In this document: positions 57,008-64,000 of the stretch, in pieces
Layout of the letters: each line of letters begins with the position of its first letter
Position numbering within the stretch: the first letter of the stretch is position 1
DNA from: DASQGA01 sp963762085
Lineage (GTDB): Bacteria; Actinomycetota; Thermoleophilia; Gaiellales; Gaiellaceae
Length of the DNA: 64,000 bases
Assembly (NCBI GenBank): GCA_963762085.1
Contig: CAVXJD010000004.1
Coordinates: 1 to 64,000 of the forward strand
Reading direction: 5' to 3'
Notes under the pieces: model-generated
Told to the model about the DNA's origin: nothing
Seen by the model: only the letters and a program-made list of their open reading frames with translations
The model's database searches: none
Made by a program: the position numbers and the translations under genes

Positions 57008-57880
57008 TTAGGCGCCACCGACGAGCCAGTCGAGAGCGTCCGGCCAGTGATCCAGGAGGAGATGTCCGGCATCCGGCACGAGGTTGAATTCGGCGTTCGG
57101 GAGGTGTGCAGCAAGGTATTCGCCGTGCGAGCGCGGCACCAGCACGTCCAGTTCGCCTTGCCAGAGCCGCACCTCCGTCGACACGTCGGCGAGCTGGAAG
57201 CCCCAGGCCGTTGCGAACGCGAGGTCGTCGTCGGCCCAGCCGCCGCTTCCCTGGCGGACTGACTCGACGAAGGAGTCCCGGACGATTGCCCGGATCTCGG
57301 GCCGCGCCAGCATGGCTTGGTCGGGCGCGGGCAGCTCTGAGGCAAGCGCGTCGAGCAGCTCGTCCGGTTGACTCCTGATCGTCTCGACCTGCGGATCGAG
57401 GAGGGCGGTGATCGCCTCTTCTCCGGCGAGGGCTGCACCGAACTCCTCCAGGTTCACCTCGGCCATTCCCTCGAGGAAGTCGAAGGCCGGGTCGTCTGAA
57501 GGCGCCGCACCCACGAGGACCGCGGCCCTGGTCACGCGACCGGGCAGGAGCGCGGCGCACGCGAGGGTATGCGGCCCGCCGCCCGACACGCCCATGAGCC
57601 CGAAGCGCTCGAGCCCGAGGTGATCGGCCAGAGCCTCCGCGTAGGCGGCCGCCGAGGCAACCCGGCGGCCTGGCTCCCGGCTCGATCGCCCGTAGCCGGG
57701 CCGGTCATAGGCGATCCAGCGGATTTCCCGGTCGAGGTAGACGCCCTCGTCCGGATGATGCTCGAGCCGGCTGCCCGGGGTGCCGTGGTGGTAGAGGACC
57801 GACGAGCCGTCCGGGTCGCCGACTTCGAGATAGGCGAGCTCCAGCCCCTCTGCCGTCCTGAACGCTCCCTCTTTCGCCAC
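57008..57880 (-). CDS. alpha/beta hydrolase
   Basis: A 290-aa cytosolic alpha/beta hydrolase. The oxyanion region is YHHGTPGSRLEHHPDEG, the nucleophile elbow is MGVSGGGPHTLACAAL (Ser in GVSGGG), the acid is likely in WQGELDVLVPRSHG, and the His lies in VPDAGHLLLDHWPD. GTG 57880 is chosen because homology begins at GLELAYLEVGDPDG, and the long upstream extension is His/Arg-rich. Substrate unknown; epoxide hydrolase-like and haloperoxidase-like enzymes share the fold. Confidence 0.88.
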   Translation of the reverse strand: MAKEGAFRTAEGLELAYLEVGDPDGSSVLYHHGTPGSRLEHHPDEGVYLDREIRWIAYDRPGYGRSSREPGRRVASAAAYAEALADHLGLERFGLMGVSGGGPHTLACAALLPGRVTRAAVLVGAAPSDDPAFDFLEGMAEVNLEEFGAALAGEEAITALLDPQVETIRSQPDELLDALASELPAPDQAMLARPEIRAIVRDSFVESVRQGSGGWADDDLAFATAWGFQLADVSTEVRLWQGELDVLVPRSHGEYLAAHLPNAEFNLVPDAGHLLLDHWPDALDWLVGGA

Positions 57881-57955
57881 CGCGCGATCATGCCAGAGGT
57901 GATCTAGGGCTCGAACTTGCGGTGTGTCCGGGACGATGCCTAGACTCCGCGAGCG

Positions 57956-58168
57956 ATGCCGATGTACGAGTTCGTGTGCATGACGTGCGAGAGCCACTAC
58001 GAAGAGCTCTTACGCGTCGACGACGCGGATCCGGGCTGCCCGGATTGCGGCTCCGAGAAGGTCAGACGCCAGTTCTCGGTATTCGCGGCTCACGGCACCG
58101 CCGGGCAACCGAGCTTCGGCGGCACTGCTGGAGGCGGTTGTTGCGGCGGAGGCTGTGGCTGCGGCTGA
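57956..58168 (+). CDS. FmdB-family zinc-ribbon protein
   Basis: A 70-aa protein with one zinc ribbon: YEFVCMTCESHYEELLRV, then PGCPDCGSEKVRRQFSVFAA, and a Gly/Cys-rich tail (GGGCCGGGCGCG). FmdB proteins are thought to act in regulation or metal handling, with unproven roles. TAGACT lies 9 bases before ATG 57956. The last 14 bp overlap the UDG gene. Confidence 0.85.
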   Translation: MPMYEFVCMTCESHYEELLRVDDADPGCPDCGSEKVRRQFSVFAAHGTAGQPSFGGTAGGGCCGGGCGCG

Positions 58169-58856
58169 CCCGGCTTCCCTCGGGCTGACCCCCGCAGGTC
58201 GACGCTCGGCGCTCGAGGCCTACGCGGCCGAGATCGCGCCCTGCACGCGCTGCCGACTGGCCGAAGGGCGTACGCAGGTCGTCTTTGGCACCGGCGATCC
58301 CGACGCCAATCTGATGTTCATCGGGGAAGCCCCCGGATTCCACGAGGACAAGCAGGGGTTCCCCTTCGTCGGCCAGGCCGGGAAGCTCCTCGACAAGCTG
58401 CTCGGGGGAATCGGGCTCGCCCGGGAGGACGTCTATATCGCGAACGTGATCAAGTGCCGGCCGCCGGGGAACCGAGACCCGCAGCCGGACGAGATCGAGG
58501 CGTGCGAAGCCCATCTCTTCAGGCAGCTCGAGCTCGTCGAGCCACGGCTCGTCGCAACGCTTGGCAACTTCGCAACGAAGCTCCTCACCGGCAAGCCGCA
58601 CGGGATCACGCGGGTCCACGGGCGGCCGCAGGAGGCGACGGTCGGCGGGCGCACGGTGACGCTCTATCCGCTCTACCACCCGGCCGCGGCGCTGTATACG
58701 CCCGCGATGCTTCGCACCCTCGAAGAGGACTTCGCCGGCATCCCGGCTCTGATCGGGGAGGAGCCTGAGCCGGCGCCTGCCGCAGAGGTGATCCGCTTCC
58801 CCGTCGCGGTCACCCCAGCTGCCGCGACGCCACAAGAGCAGCTCGGGCTCTTCTAA
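58155..58856 (+). CDS. uracil-DNA glycosylase, family 4 (4Fe-4S)
   Basis: Removes uracil from DNA. The 233-aa enzyme has the iron-sulfur Cys in CTRCRLAEGRTQVVFGTG, the family 4 active site MFIGEAPGFHEDKQGFPFVG, VIKCRPPGNRDPQPDEIEAC with further cluster Cys, ATLGNFATKLL and TLYPLYHPAAAL. The C-terminal 35 residues are Pro/Ala-rich and end in EQLGLF, like a clamp-binding (PIP-like) motif QLxLF. It starts at GTG 58155 within the FmdB gene. Confidence 0.93.
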   Translation: MAAADPASLGLTPAGRRSALEAYAAEIAPCTRCRLAEGRTQVVFGTGDPDANLMFIGEAPGFHEDKQGFPFVGQAGKLLDKLLGGIGLAREDVYIANVIKCRPPGNRDPQPDEIEACEAHLFRQLELVEPRLVATLGNFATKLLTGKPHGITRVHGRPQEATVGGRTVTLYPLYHPAAALYTPAMLRTLEEDFAGIPALIGEEPEPAPAAEVIRFPVAVTPAAATPQEQLGLF

Positions 58857-58859
58857 GCT
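58854..58859 (+). promoter_or_regulatory. tsaE: -10 element TAAGCT, six bases before tsaE ATG
   Basis: TAAGCT-N6-ATG(58866) overlaps the UDG stop codon and gives the t6A operon its own leaderless promoter. Confidence 0.45.
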
Positions 58860-58865
58860 CTCGCG

Positions 58866-59318
58866 ATGATCGAGCTCGAGTCGTCCTCGCCCGAGGAGAC
58901 CGAGCGCATCGCAGCGGGCCTCGCCTCGGCGTTGCGCCCGGGGGACCTCGTCACCGTTGCGGGCGACCTCGGTGCCGGGAAGACCACGTTCGTACGGGGT
59001 GCCTGCCGCGAGCTCGGGGTCGAGGAGCCCGTGACGAGCCCGACCTACACGGTGGGCCATCGCTACCAGGGCCGCGTGCCCGTCTCTCACCTCGACCTTT
59101 ACCGCTTCGGGCAAAACGTGTCCGAAGATGACTGGGGTGACCTGGAGGGCTACTTCGAGGACGCGGTCGTGTTCGTCGAATGGCCGGAGCGCGCCCGGCG
59201 CTACCTTGGCGACGCATGCGCAGAGGTGCGGTTGCAGCTCCTCGGGTCCGAGCGTAGACTCATCGGGGTCGAAACTACAGAGAAATCCCTGGAAATAGCC
59301 CTTTCCTCCCGGTGTTGA
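58866..59318 (+). CDS. tsaE: t6A biosynthesis ATPase TsaE
   Basis: ATPase that cycles the TsaB-TsaD complex. The 150-aa protein has Walker A GDLGAGKTTFVRG, TSPTYTVGHRYQGRVPVSHL, DLYRFGQNVSEDDW and VFVEWPERARRYLG. A C-terminal tail of Lys/Glu-rich residues is longer than in E. coli. It overlaps the tsaB start by 7 bp. Confidence 0.94.
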   Translation: MIELESSSPEETERIAAGLASALRPGDLVTVAGDLGAGKTTFVRGACRELGVEEPVTSPTYTVGHRYQGRVPVSHLDLYRFGQNVSEDDWGDLEGYFEDAVVFVEWPERARRYLGDACAEVRLQLLGSERRLIGVETTEKSLEIALSSRC

Positions 59319-59911
59319 CGCTCTCCTTCGACACCGCCACCGATGCCGCTTCCTGCGCGCTCGTGCGGGGCCGGGACGTCCTCGGCGAGCGGCCATCTCG
59401 GGCGGGCCGGATTCTGCATGACATCGACGAGGTGCTCGCCGGCGCGGGCGTCGAGCCGGCCGAGCTCGACGGGATCGCCGTCGGCACCGGCCCGGGAAGC
59501 TACACCGGGCTTCGCATGGGGCTCGTGACGGCGAGGACGCTCGCTTTCTCCCTCGGGATCCCTGTAGCCGGTGTCTCGACACTGGCTGCGCTGGCCGCGG
59601 GAAGCCCGGGGAGCCGCCCTGTCCTCGATGCGCGGCGGGGCGAAGTCTTTACCCTCGCAGCGGGGGAGTACCGATGCCTCCAGCCCGACGATCTCGAGTT
59701 CTCGCCGGGCGAGACGGCGGTCGGCGACGGTGCGGTGCGATACCGCGGCCTTCTCCAGAGCTTCGGTGCGCTCGTGCCGCCGGACGAAAGCCCCGTTCAT
59801 GTGCCCTGGGCCCGCCATCACGCCCTGCTCGCAAGCGCCTTCGGTCCACCCGAGGCGGCGGAGCCGATCTACCTGCGTGCGCCAGACGCCGAAAGGAAAC
59901 TGTCGGTATGA
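59312..59911 (+). CDS. tsaB: t6A biosynthesis protein TsaB
   Basis: Structural partner of TsaD in tRNA threonylcarbamoylation. The 199-aa protein has the ASKHA-fold opening LTLSFDTATDAASCALVRG and AVGTGPGSYTGLRMGLVTAR, GVSTLAALAAG and the RPVLDARRGEVF motif. GTG 59312 is immediately followed by TTG, either of which may start it. It overlaps rimI by 4 bp. Confidence 0.92.
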   Translation: MLTLSFDTATDAASCALVRGRDVLGERPSRAGRILHDIDEVLAGAGVEPAELDGIAVGTGPGSYTGLRMGLVTARTLAFSLGIPVAGVSTLAALAAGSPGSRPVLDARRGEVFTLAAGEYRCLQPDDLEFSPGETAVGDGAVRYRGLLQSFGALVPPDESPVHVPWARHHALLASAFGPPEAAEPIYLRAPDAERKLSV

Positions 59912-60384
59912 GCCTCGAGATTCGGCGTCTCACCCTCTCGGACATCGACGAAATCGAGCGGATCGAGCAGGAGTCCTACCCCACACCCTGGTCGCGGTCG
60001 ATGTTCGCAGGCGAGCTCGCCAAGCCCTCTTCCATGTCTCTGGGTGCGTACGATCCAGAGCACGGCGACACCCTCGCGGGGTACCTGATCATCTCGCGCT
60101 ACGTCGACGCCTGGCACATCATGAACATTGCCGTTTCGCACGCGTATCGCCGCCACGGCATCGCGCTCAGCCTCCTCGACGAGCTCTTCGCCCGCACCGA
60201 GACCGACGCCCGGCGCGGGTACACGCTCGAGGTACGGGTCTCCAACACGAGTGCGATCGCGCTCTACGAGCGGGCAGGCTTCTATTCGACCGGAGTGCGG
60301 CGCGGCTACTACACCGACAACCGGGAGGACGCACTGATCATGTGGCGTGACCCGGTGCCGGTGTCGTCGGTCGGCACTCCGTGA
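59908..60384 (+). CDS. rimI: ribosomal protein S18 alanine N-acetyltransferase (RimI)
   Basis: A 158-aa GNAT acetyltransferase of the RimI type: RRLTLSDIDEIERIEQESYP, then YLIISRYVDAWHIMNIAVSH, YRRHGIALSLLDELFA and LEVRVSNTSAIALYERAGFY (acetyl-CoA site and conserved tail GFYSTGVRRGYYTDNREDAL). RimI acetylates S18 or the Ala-tailed targets of the same family. Its place between tsaB and tsaD is the usual actinobacterial order. Confidence 0.92.
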   Translation: MSLEIRRLTLSDIDEIERIEQESYPTPWSRSMFAGELAKPSSMSLGAYDPEHGDTLAGYLIISRYVDAWHIMNIAVSHAYRRHGIALSLLDELFARTETDARRGYTLEVRVSNTSAIALYERAGFYSTGVRRGYYTDNREDALIMWRDPVPVSSVGTP

Positions 60385-61346
60385 TCCTCGGCCTCGAGAC
60401 CTCCTGCGACGAGACCGCCGCTGCGCTCGTCACGGGTGACGGTGTGGTGCGCTCGAGCGTCGTCGCCTCGCAGGCGGAGCTTCACGCCCGTTACGGCGGT
60501 GTCGTCCCCGAAATCGCGTCGCGACGTCATCTCGAGCTGGTCTCCCCGGTCGTGCAGGAAGCCCTGCGGGAGGCTGGGGCGTCGTTCGACGACGTCGCTA
60601 CGGTGGCCGTCACTCGGGGGCCGGGGCTGATCGGGGCCCTCCTGGTCGGGCTCTCGGCAGCGAAGGCGCTCGCCTGGTCTCGACGGTTGCCGCTCGTGCC
60701 GGTCGACCATCTCCACGGCCACGTCTCGTCGCTCTTTCTCGAGCCTGGTGCAGTCGACCCTCCATTCGTCTGCTTGCTGGCAAGTGGAGGCCACACGCTG
60801 CTCCTCGACGTCCGAGACCGCTCCGGGTTCGAGGTGCTCGGGAGGAGCCTCGACGATGCCGCCGGCGAAGCGTTTGACAAGGGCGCCCGTCTGCTCGGCC
60901 TCGGGTATCCGGGTGGGGCCGCGATCGACCGGCTCGCACGCGAGGGCGATCCCGAGGCCTACAGCTTCCCGGTCGCGCGCCTGCCGGGCCTCGACTTCTC
61001 GTTCTCCGGTCTGAAGACCGCGCTCCTCTACGTCGTTCGCGACCTCGACCCGGCCGAGCTGGAACGCAGGCGCGCAGATCTCGCCGCGAGCTACCAGCGC
61101 GCCATCGTCCGGGCCCTCGTCGAGCGAACCCGGCAGGCAGCCGCGGCCGCGGGGGCCGAGCACATCGCCGTCGTCGGTGGGGTTGCTGCAAACTCCGAGC
61201 TGCGAGGCTCTCTGCCCGAAGCGGCGCTCGCCCCGCTCGAGCTCTGCACCGACAACGCGGCCATGATCGCCTCTGCGGCCCGCTTCTCACCGGCCATCGC
61301 CTACCCTGAGTATCTTGCGCTCGATGCGTACGCCTCCGCGGCCTGA
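60381..61346 (+). CDS. tsaD: tRNA N6-adenosine threonylcarbamoyltransferase TsaD
   Basis: Catalytic subunit of t6A37 synthesis (formerly Gcp). The 321-aa protein has LGLETSCDETAAALVTGDG, the metal site VDHLHGHVSSLF (HxxxH), CLLASGGHTLLLDV, DDAAGEAFDKGARLLGLGYP and the C-terminal GGVAANSELRGSLPEAA and CTDNAAMIA. GTG 60381 overlaps rimI; the end overlaps the subtilase by 23 bp. Confidence 0.95.
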   Translation: MILGLETSCDETAAALVTGDGVVRSSVVASQAELHARYGGVVPEIASRRHLELVSPVVQEALREAGASFDDVATVAVTRGPGLIGALLVGLSAAKALAWSRRLPLVPVDHLHGHVSSLFLEPGAVDPPFVCLLASGGHTLLLDVRDRSGFEVLGRSLDDAAGEAFDKGARLLGLGYPGGAAIDRLAREGDPEAYSFPVARLPGLDFSFSGLKTALLYVVRDLDPAELERRRADLAASYQRAIVRALVERTRQAAAAAGAEHIAVVGGVAANSELRGSLPEAALAPLELCTDNAAMIASAARFSPAIAYPEYLALDAYASAA

Positions 61347-63960
61347 GGACAGGCGTCGGGCGACGGCCCTCGGGCTCGTCGCCCTGGTTGCCACCATGCT
61401 CGTCACGGTCGCACCGGTGCGAGGAGCCGGGGAGGCTGTCGTGAGCGGTGCCGCCGCGGCGTGGCGCGGAGCGTTCGGCGCTCGTCCTCAGGCTGCGGCT
61501 CCCTCCAAACGGATGATCGTGGTCCTGGCGGCTCCCTCCGTCGCCGACCAGACGGCCGGCCTGAGCCGCTCTCCGACGCGCGCCGAAACTCGCCGCTGGT
61601 CCACGGAGGCGGAGGGAGCGCAGCGACTCCTGCTCGCGAAGCTCGCCGAGCGTGGCATCGACGTGGAGCCTTTCTATTCCTTCACCCGCACCGTGAACGG
61701 CTTCTCGGCCGCCCTGGACGACAGGGCGCTGGCCGAGCTCGAGCGAGTCGGAGGCGTTGCCGGCGTTTATCCGGTTCGGACTGTCTATCCGGCCTCGATC
61801 GGGACCGAGAGCATCGGGCAACCGGAGTTCTCGGAGCGTTCGGGCCGCCGCCCCTCCGTCCAGTTGCCAGGATTCGACGGCGCCGGGGTGACCGTGGCGC
61901 TTCTCGACACAGGTGTCCAGCGTGGCCATTCCGCCTTACGAGGCCGAATACTTGCAGGCTACGACCTCCTTCGCGGTGCCGCGCCGGCCGTCGCTCACTC
62001 GATGCCCGGAGAGCCAGGCCGCCTCGAGACGCATGGAACGCGCATGGCCGGCATCGTGGCGGGTGGGAAGCTCGTGGGAGGCGTCGCCCCGGGCGCAAAG
62101 ATCCTGCCTCTCCGAATTCTCGGCTGGCGCCGGACGCAGGACGGCTCCTACGCCGTTCTCGGCCGCGGCGACGCGCTCGTGGCAGGCCTGGAGCGCGCCG
62201 TCGATCCCGACGGGAACGGCGACCTCCGGGATGCGGCTGACGTCGCGCTCGCAGCCGTCGTCGAGCCGTTCGCGGCCTTTTCGGACAGCCCGGAGTCCAG
62301 AGCCGTCGCCGGCGCGACCCGCCTCGGCACGCTGGTCGTGGCTGCCGCCGGAAACGACGGCCGGGCAGGCCGGGAAGGATTCGGAAGCGTCGGTGGCCCG
62401 GGGGGAGCACCGGACGCGCTGACCGTCGGCGCCCTGGACGCACGCTCCAACCTGCTCCAGGCGAACGCGACCCTGCGAGTCGACTCCGACGAAGTCCTGG
62501 ACGAGCCCGTGCGGGTCCTGGGGGCGGTGGCTCCAAGGTCGGCATTACGTCTCGATGTCTCGGCGCTTCTCGGTCCCTCGCTCGGTGACGGCGATCGAGC
62601 CCCGGCCGATCAAGCCAGCGGCATCGTTCTCGGCGACTTCTTCGACCGCGCTGGGACCAGCCGGGTCGCGGGACGTGCTGTGCTCGTCGCGGCGGGCGGC
62701 TCCCTGGCAGAGAAAGCGAGGAACGCGGCCACAGCCGGCGCGTCCGTCCTCCTGGTGGCCGGAGCCCGCCTTCCATCCGGGGCCCTCGATCTTGATGAGG
62801 CGGGCGGGATTCCGGTGCTCGCGGTAAACGCCCGCACAGCCCGCGCAGCCACGGGCGCCCTTGCCTCCGGTCGCAGGGTGACCCTCGACCTGGCCGCTGC
62901 GGTGCCGGTGGCCAACCCGGGAACGGGGAAAGTGGCGCCGTTCTCGTCGGGCGGCCTCGTATTCGACGGGCGTGTGAAGCCCGACCTCGTTGCGCCGGGC
63001 GTCGGCCTCGTCACCGCTGATGCGGGCCGAAGCGTCGACGGCTCGCCGCGCGTCGCGACTGCCACGGGCTCGAGCGCAGCCGCGGCCGTCGTTGCCGGTG
63101 CGGCGGCGCTCCTGGCGGACGCTCGCCCCGACCTGTCTTCCGGTGAGCTTCGTGGGCTCCTGGTCGGAAGCGCGCAACAGCTCGAGGGCAAGGCATCCGC
63201 AGGAGTGACGGTCGAGGGAACGGGGGCGCTCGACGTCCAGGGCGCAGCCTCGACGGAGCTCGCTGTCGAGCCGGCCTCGCTCGCACTCGGAAAGGCGACC
63301 GCCTCGGGCTGGAGCGTGATCCGGGGCATCAGCGTGCGAAATCTGTCGACCCGCACCCTGCGCATCTCGTTCGGTGTCGCCAACGATTCGAGTGCCGGGC
63401 CCGAGGTGCGATTCGCCGCGAGCCCGGCTGCCCTGACCCTTCGGCCTGGTGACGCAGGCGATGTCGTCCTGCAGGCGGCCGCTCCGGACGGAGGCTCCGG
63501 CTTGTCGGCCGGCGTCTTCGTGGTTCAGCCCGAACGCTCGCGGCCCGTCCGGCTCCCCTGGGCGGTCTCGTTCACGCCCGCGGAGGGGGGGTCCCTCGTC
63601 GGTGACATCCGGCTCTCGAACGACTCCTTCGCACCCTCGCCGGCCGCTCCGGCAGTGGTCGCGTTCAGGGCCGGAGCGGTGAGCCAGGGTGTCGACGGGC
63701 AGACGATCGAGCCGGTGCGTCTCCTGGAGGGCGAGCTCTGGACGGTTGCCGGCAAGAAGCTTGGAACACTCTTCCGACTGCGCGACCTGCTGCCCGGCCG
63801 CTACGCCTTCGGTCTGACCGGCCGTGGTCCGTTCGGGAACACTCTCCGGCCGGGCGACTACGAGCTTCGGCTCACCGCCGAGCCGGTCGAGGGAGCCGAA
63901 GGCACGCCACCCTCGACCGCGAAGGTCACGTTCACGATCGCCAGGTCGGGGGAGGGGTAG
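61324..63960 (+). CDS. secreted S8-family subtilisin-like serine protease
   Basis: An 878-aa protease. After an Arg-rich N-terminus and a signal segment (about residues 14-33, ALGLVALVATMLVTVAPVRG) there is an inhibitor-I9-like propeptide (about 60-150), then the catalytic domain: Asp in TVALLDTGVQRG (about 194), His in ETHGTRMAGIVAG (about 237), oxyanion Asn in VVAAAGNDGRAG, and Ser in TGSSAAAAVVAGAAALL (about 583). A PA-like insert (about 390-560) sits between the Asn and Ser. The last 270 residues form Fn3-like domains. It starts within tsaD; TATCTT lies 7 bases before ATG 61324, so I prefer this over TTG 61315. Confidence 0.9.
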   Translation: MRTPPRPEDRRRATALGLVALVATMLVTVAPVRGAGEAVVSGAAAAWRGAFGARPQAAAPSKRMIVVLAAPSVADQTAGLSRSPTRAETRRWSTEAEGAQRLLLAKLAERGIDVEPFYSFTRTVNGFSAALDDRALAELERVGGVAGVYPVRTVYPASIGTESIGQPEFSERSGRRPSVQLPGFDGAGVTVALLDTGVQRGHSALRGRILAGYDLLRGAAPAVAHSMPGEPGRLETHGTRMAGIVAGGKLVGGVAPGAKILPLRILGWRRTQDGSYAVLGRGDALVAGLERAVDPDGNGDLRDAADVALAAVVEPFAAFSDSPESRAVAGATRLGTLVVAAAGNDGRAGREGFGSVGGPGGAPDALTVGALDARSNLLQANATLRVDSDEVLDEPVRVLGAVAPRSALRLDVSALLGPSLGDGDRAPADQASGIVLGDFFDRAGTSRVAGRAVLVAAGGSLAEKARNAATAGASVLLVAGARLPSGALDLDEAGGIPVLAVNARTARAATGALASGRRVTLDLAAAVPVANPGTGKVAPFSSGGLVFDGRVKPDLVAPGVGLVTADAGRSVDGSPRVATATGSSAAAAVVAGAAALLADARPDLSSGELRGLLVGSAQQLEGKASAGVTVEGTGALDVQGAASTELAVEPASLALGKATASGWSVIRGISVRNLSTRTLRISFGVANDSSAGPEVRFAASPAALTLRPGDAGDVVLQAAAPDGGSGLSAGVFVVQPERSRPVRLPWAVSFTPAEGGSLVGDIRLSNDSFAPSPAAPAVVAFRAGAVSQGVDGQTIEPVRLLEGELWTVAGKKLGTLFRLRDLLPGRYAFGLTGRGPFGNTLRPGDYELRLTAEPVEGAEGTPPSTAKVTFTIARSGEG

Positions 63961-63962
63961 GC

Positions 63963-64000
63963 GTGGCGACAGTCGAAGCGAGCGCGTCGCACCTGAAACG
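63963..64000 (+). CDS. start of an unidentified gene (truncated by window edge)
   Basis: GTG 63963 follows GGGGAGGGG, a good ribosome binding site, by 3 bp and opens MATVEASASHLKR. The frame is cut after 12 codons by the right edge. It lies 2 bp after the subtilase stop, so the two are probably co-transcribed. I cannot name it. Confidence 0.4.
   Translation, partial: MATVEASASHLK

Overview
The window is 64 kb of gene-dense, high-GC chromosomal DNA (roughly two thirds G+C by eye) from a bacterium that looks like a deep-branching actinobacterium. Thermoleophilia or a relative is my best guess. That guess rests on high GC, many GTG/TTG starts, leaderless -10/start arrangements, and housekeeping blocks such as murJ-lepA-hemW-hrcA-dnaJ-prmA. 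A 16S or marker-gene tree would be needed to confirm it. I see no insertion sequence, prophage, plasmid gene or CRISPR array, and no gene-free stretch longer than about 280 bases.

Layout. 1-2.5 kb: a divergent LysR-type regulator (cut by the left edge), a tiny Cys/His protein, isocitrate lyase (glyoxylate shunt) and a LysE-type exporter. 2.6-6.4 kb: DNA uptake genes comEA-comEC and holA (clamp-loader delta). 6.6-14.5 kb: rpsT opposite a translation/proteostasis block of murJ, lepA, hemW (frameshifted as read), hrcA, dnaJ and prmA. 14.5-22.2 kb: mtaB, a HIT protein, yqeY, phoH-ybeY-diacylglycerol kinase/PAP2 fusion-cdd-era, and an M3-like peptidase. 22.2-25.5 kb: deoC with a catalytic aldehyde dehydrogenase and a truncated non-catalytic one, which looks like a split ALDH16. 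25.6-28 kb: a TrpC-like barrel, a GYD protein, a phosphofructokinase with pyrophosphate-type residues, and tRNA-Leu(CAA). 28-33.5 kb: a complete branched-chain amino acid-type ABC transporter, livKHMGF.

33.5-44.7 kb: xdhC, polA, a secreted beta-propeller, rpsA-coaE-slt, a secreted sulfatase with C-terminal acidic Gly/Asp repeats, and uvrB. 44.7-53.3 kb: a secreted glycosidase-like protein, a metallophosphoesterase, small membrane proteins, lon, an HxlR regulator and uvrA behind a LexA-type box. 53.4-58 kb: a Yip1-like membrane protein, a pantothenate block (DUF2520 protein-panC-panB), msrB and a hydrolase. 58-64 kb: an FmdB zinc ribbon, family-4 uracil-DNA glycosylase, the t6A set tsaE-tsaB-rimI-tsaD, a large secreted subtilase, and the first codons of another gene.

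Working together: many genes belong to information processing (DNA uptake, Pol I, UvrA/UvrB, UDG, tRNA modification, ribosome biogenesis) and protein quality control (DnaJ, HrcA, Lon, MsrB). The metabolic parts cover deoxyribose breakdown, glycolysis, the glyoxylate shunt, pantothenate/CoA synthesis (panB, panC, coaE) and amino-acid uptake. Transcription signals are unusually readable. At least eight genes have a TANNNT -10 hexamer exactly six bases before the start codon, implying leaderless mRNAs, and this pattern decides several starts. I found no single unknown multi-gene system. The most interesting items are the hemW frameshift, the leaderless pattern, the dyads at lon, uvrA, cdd and LysR, the structured intergenic DNA near 25.5 and 47.2 kb, and the split ALDH16.
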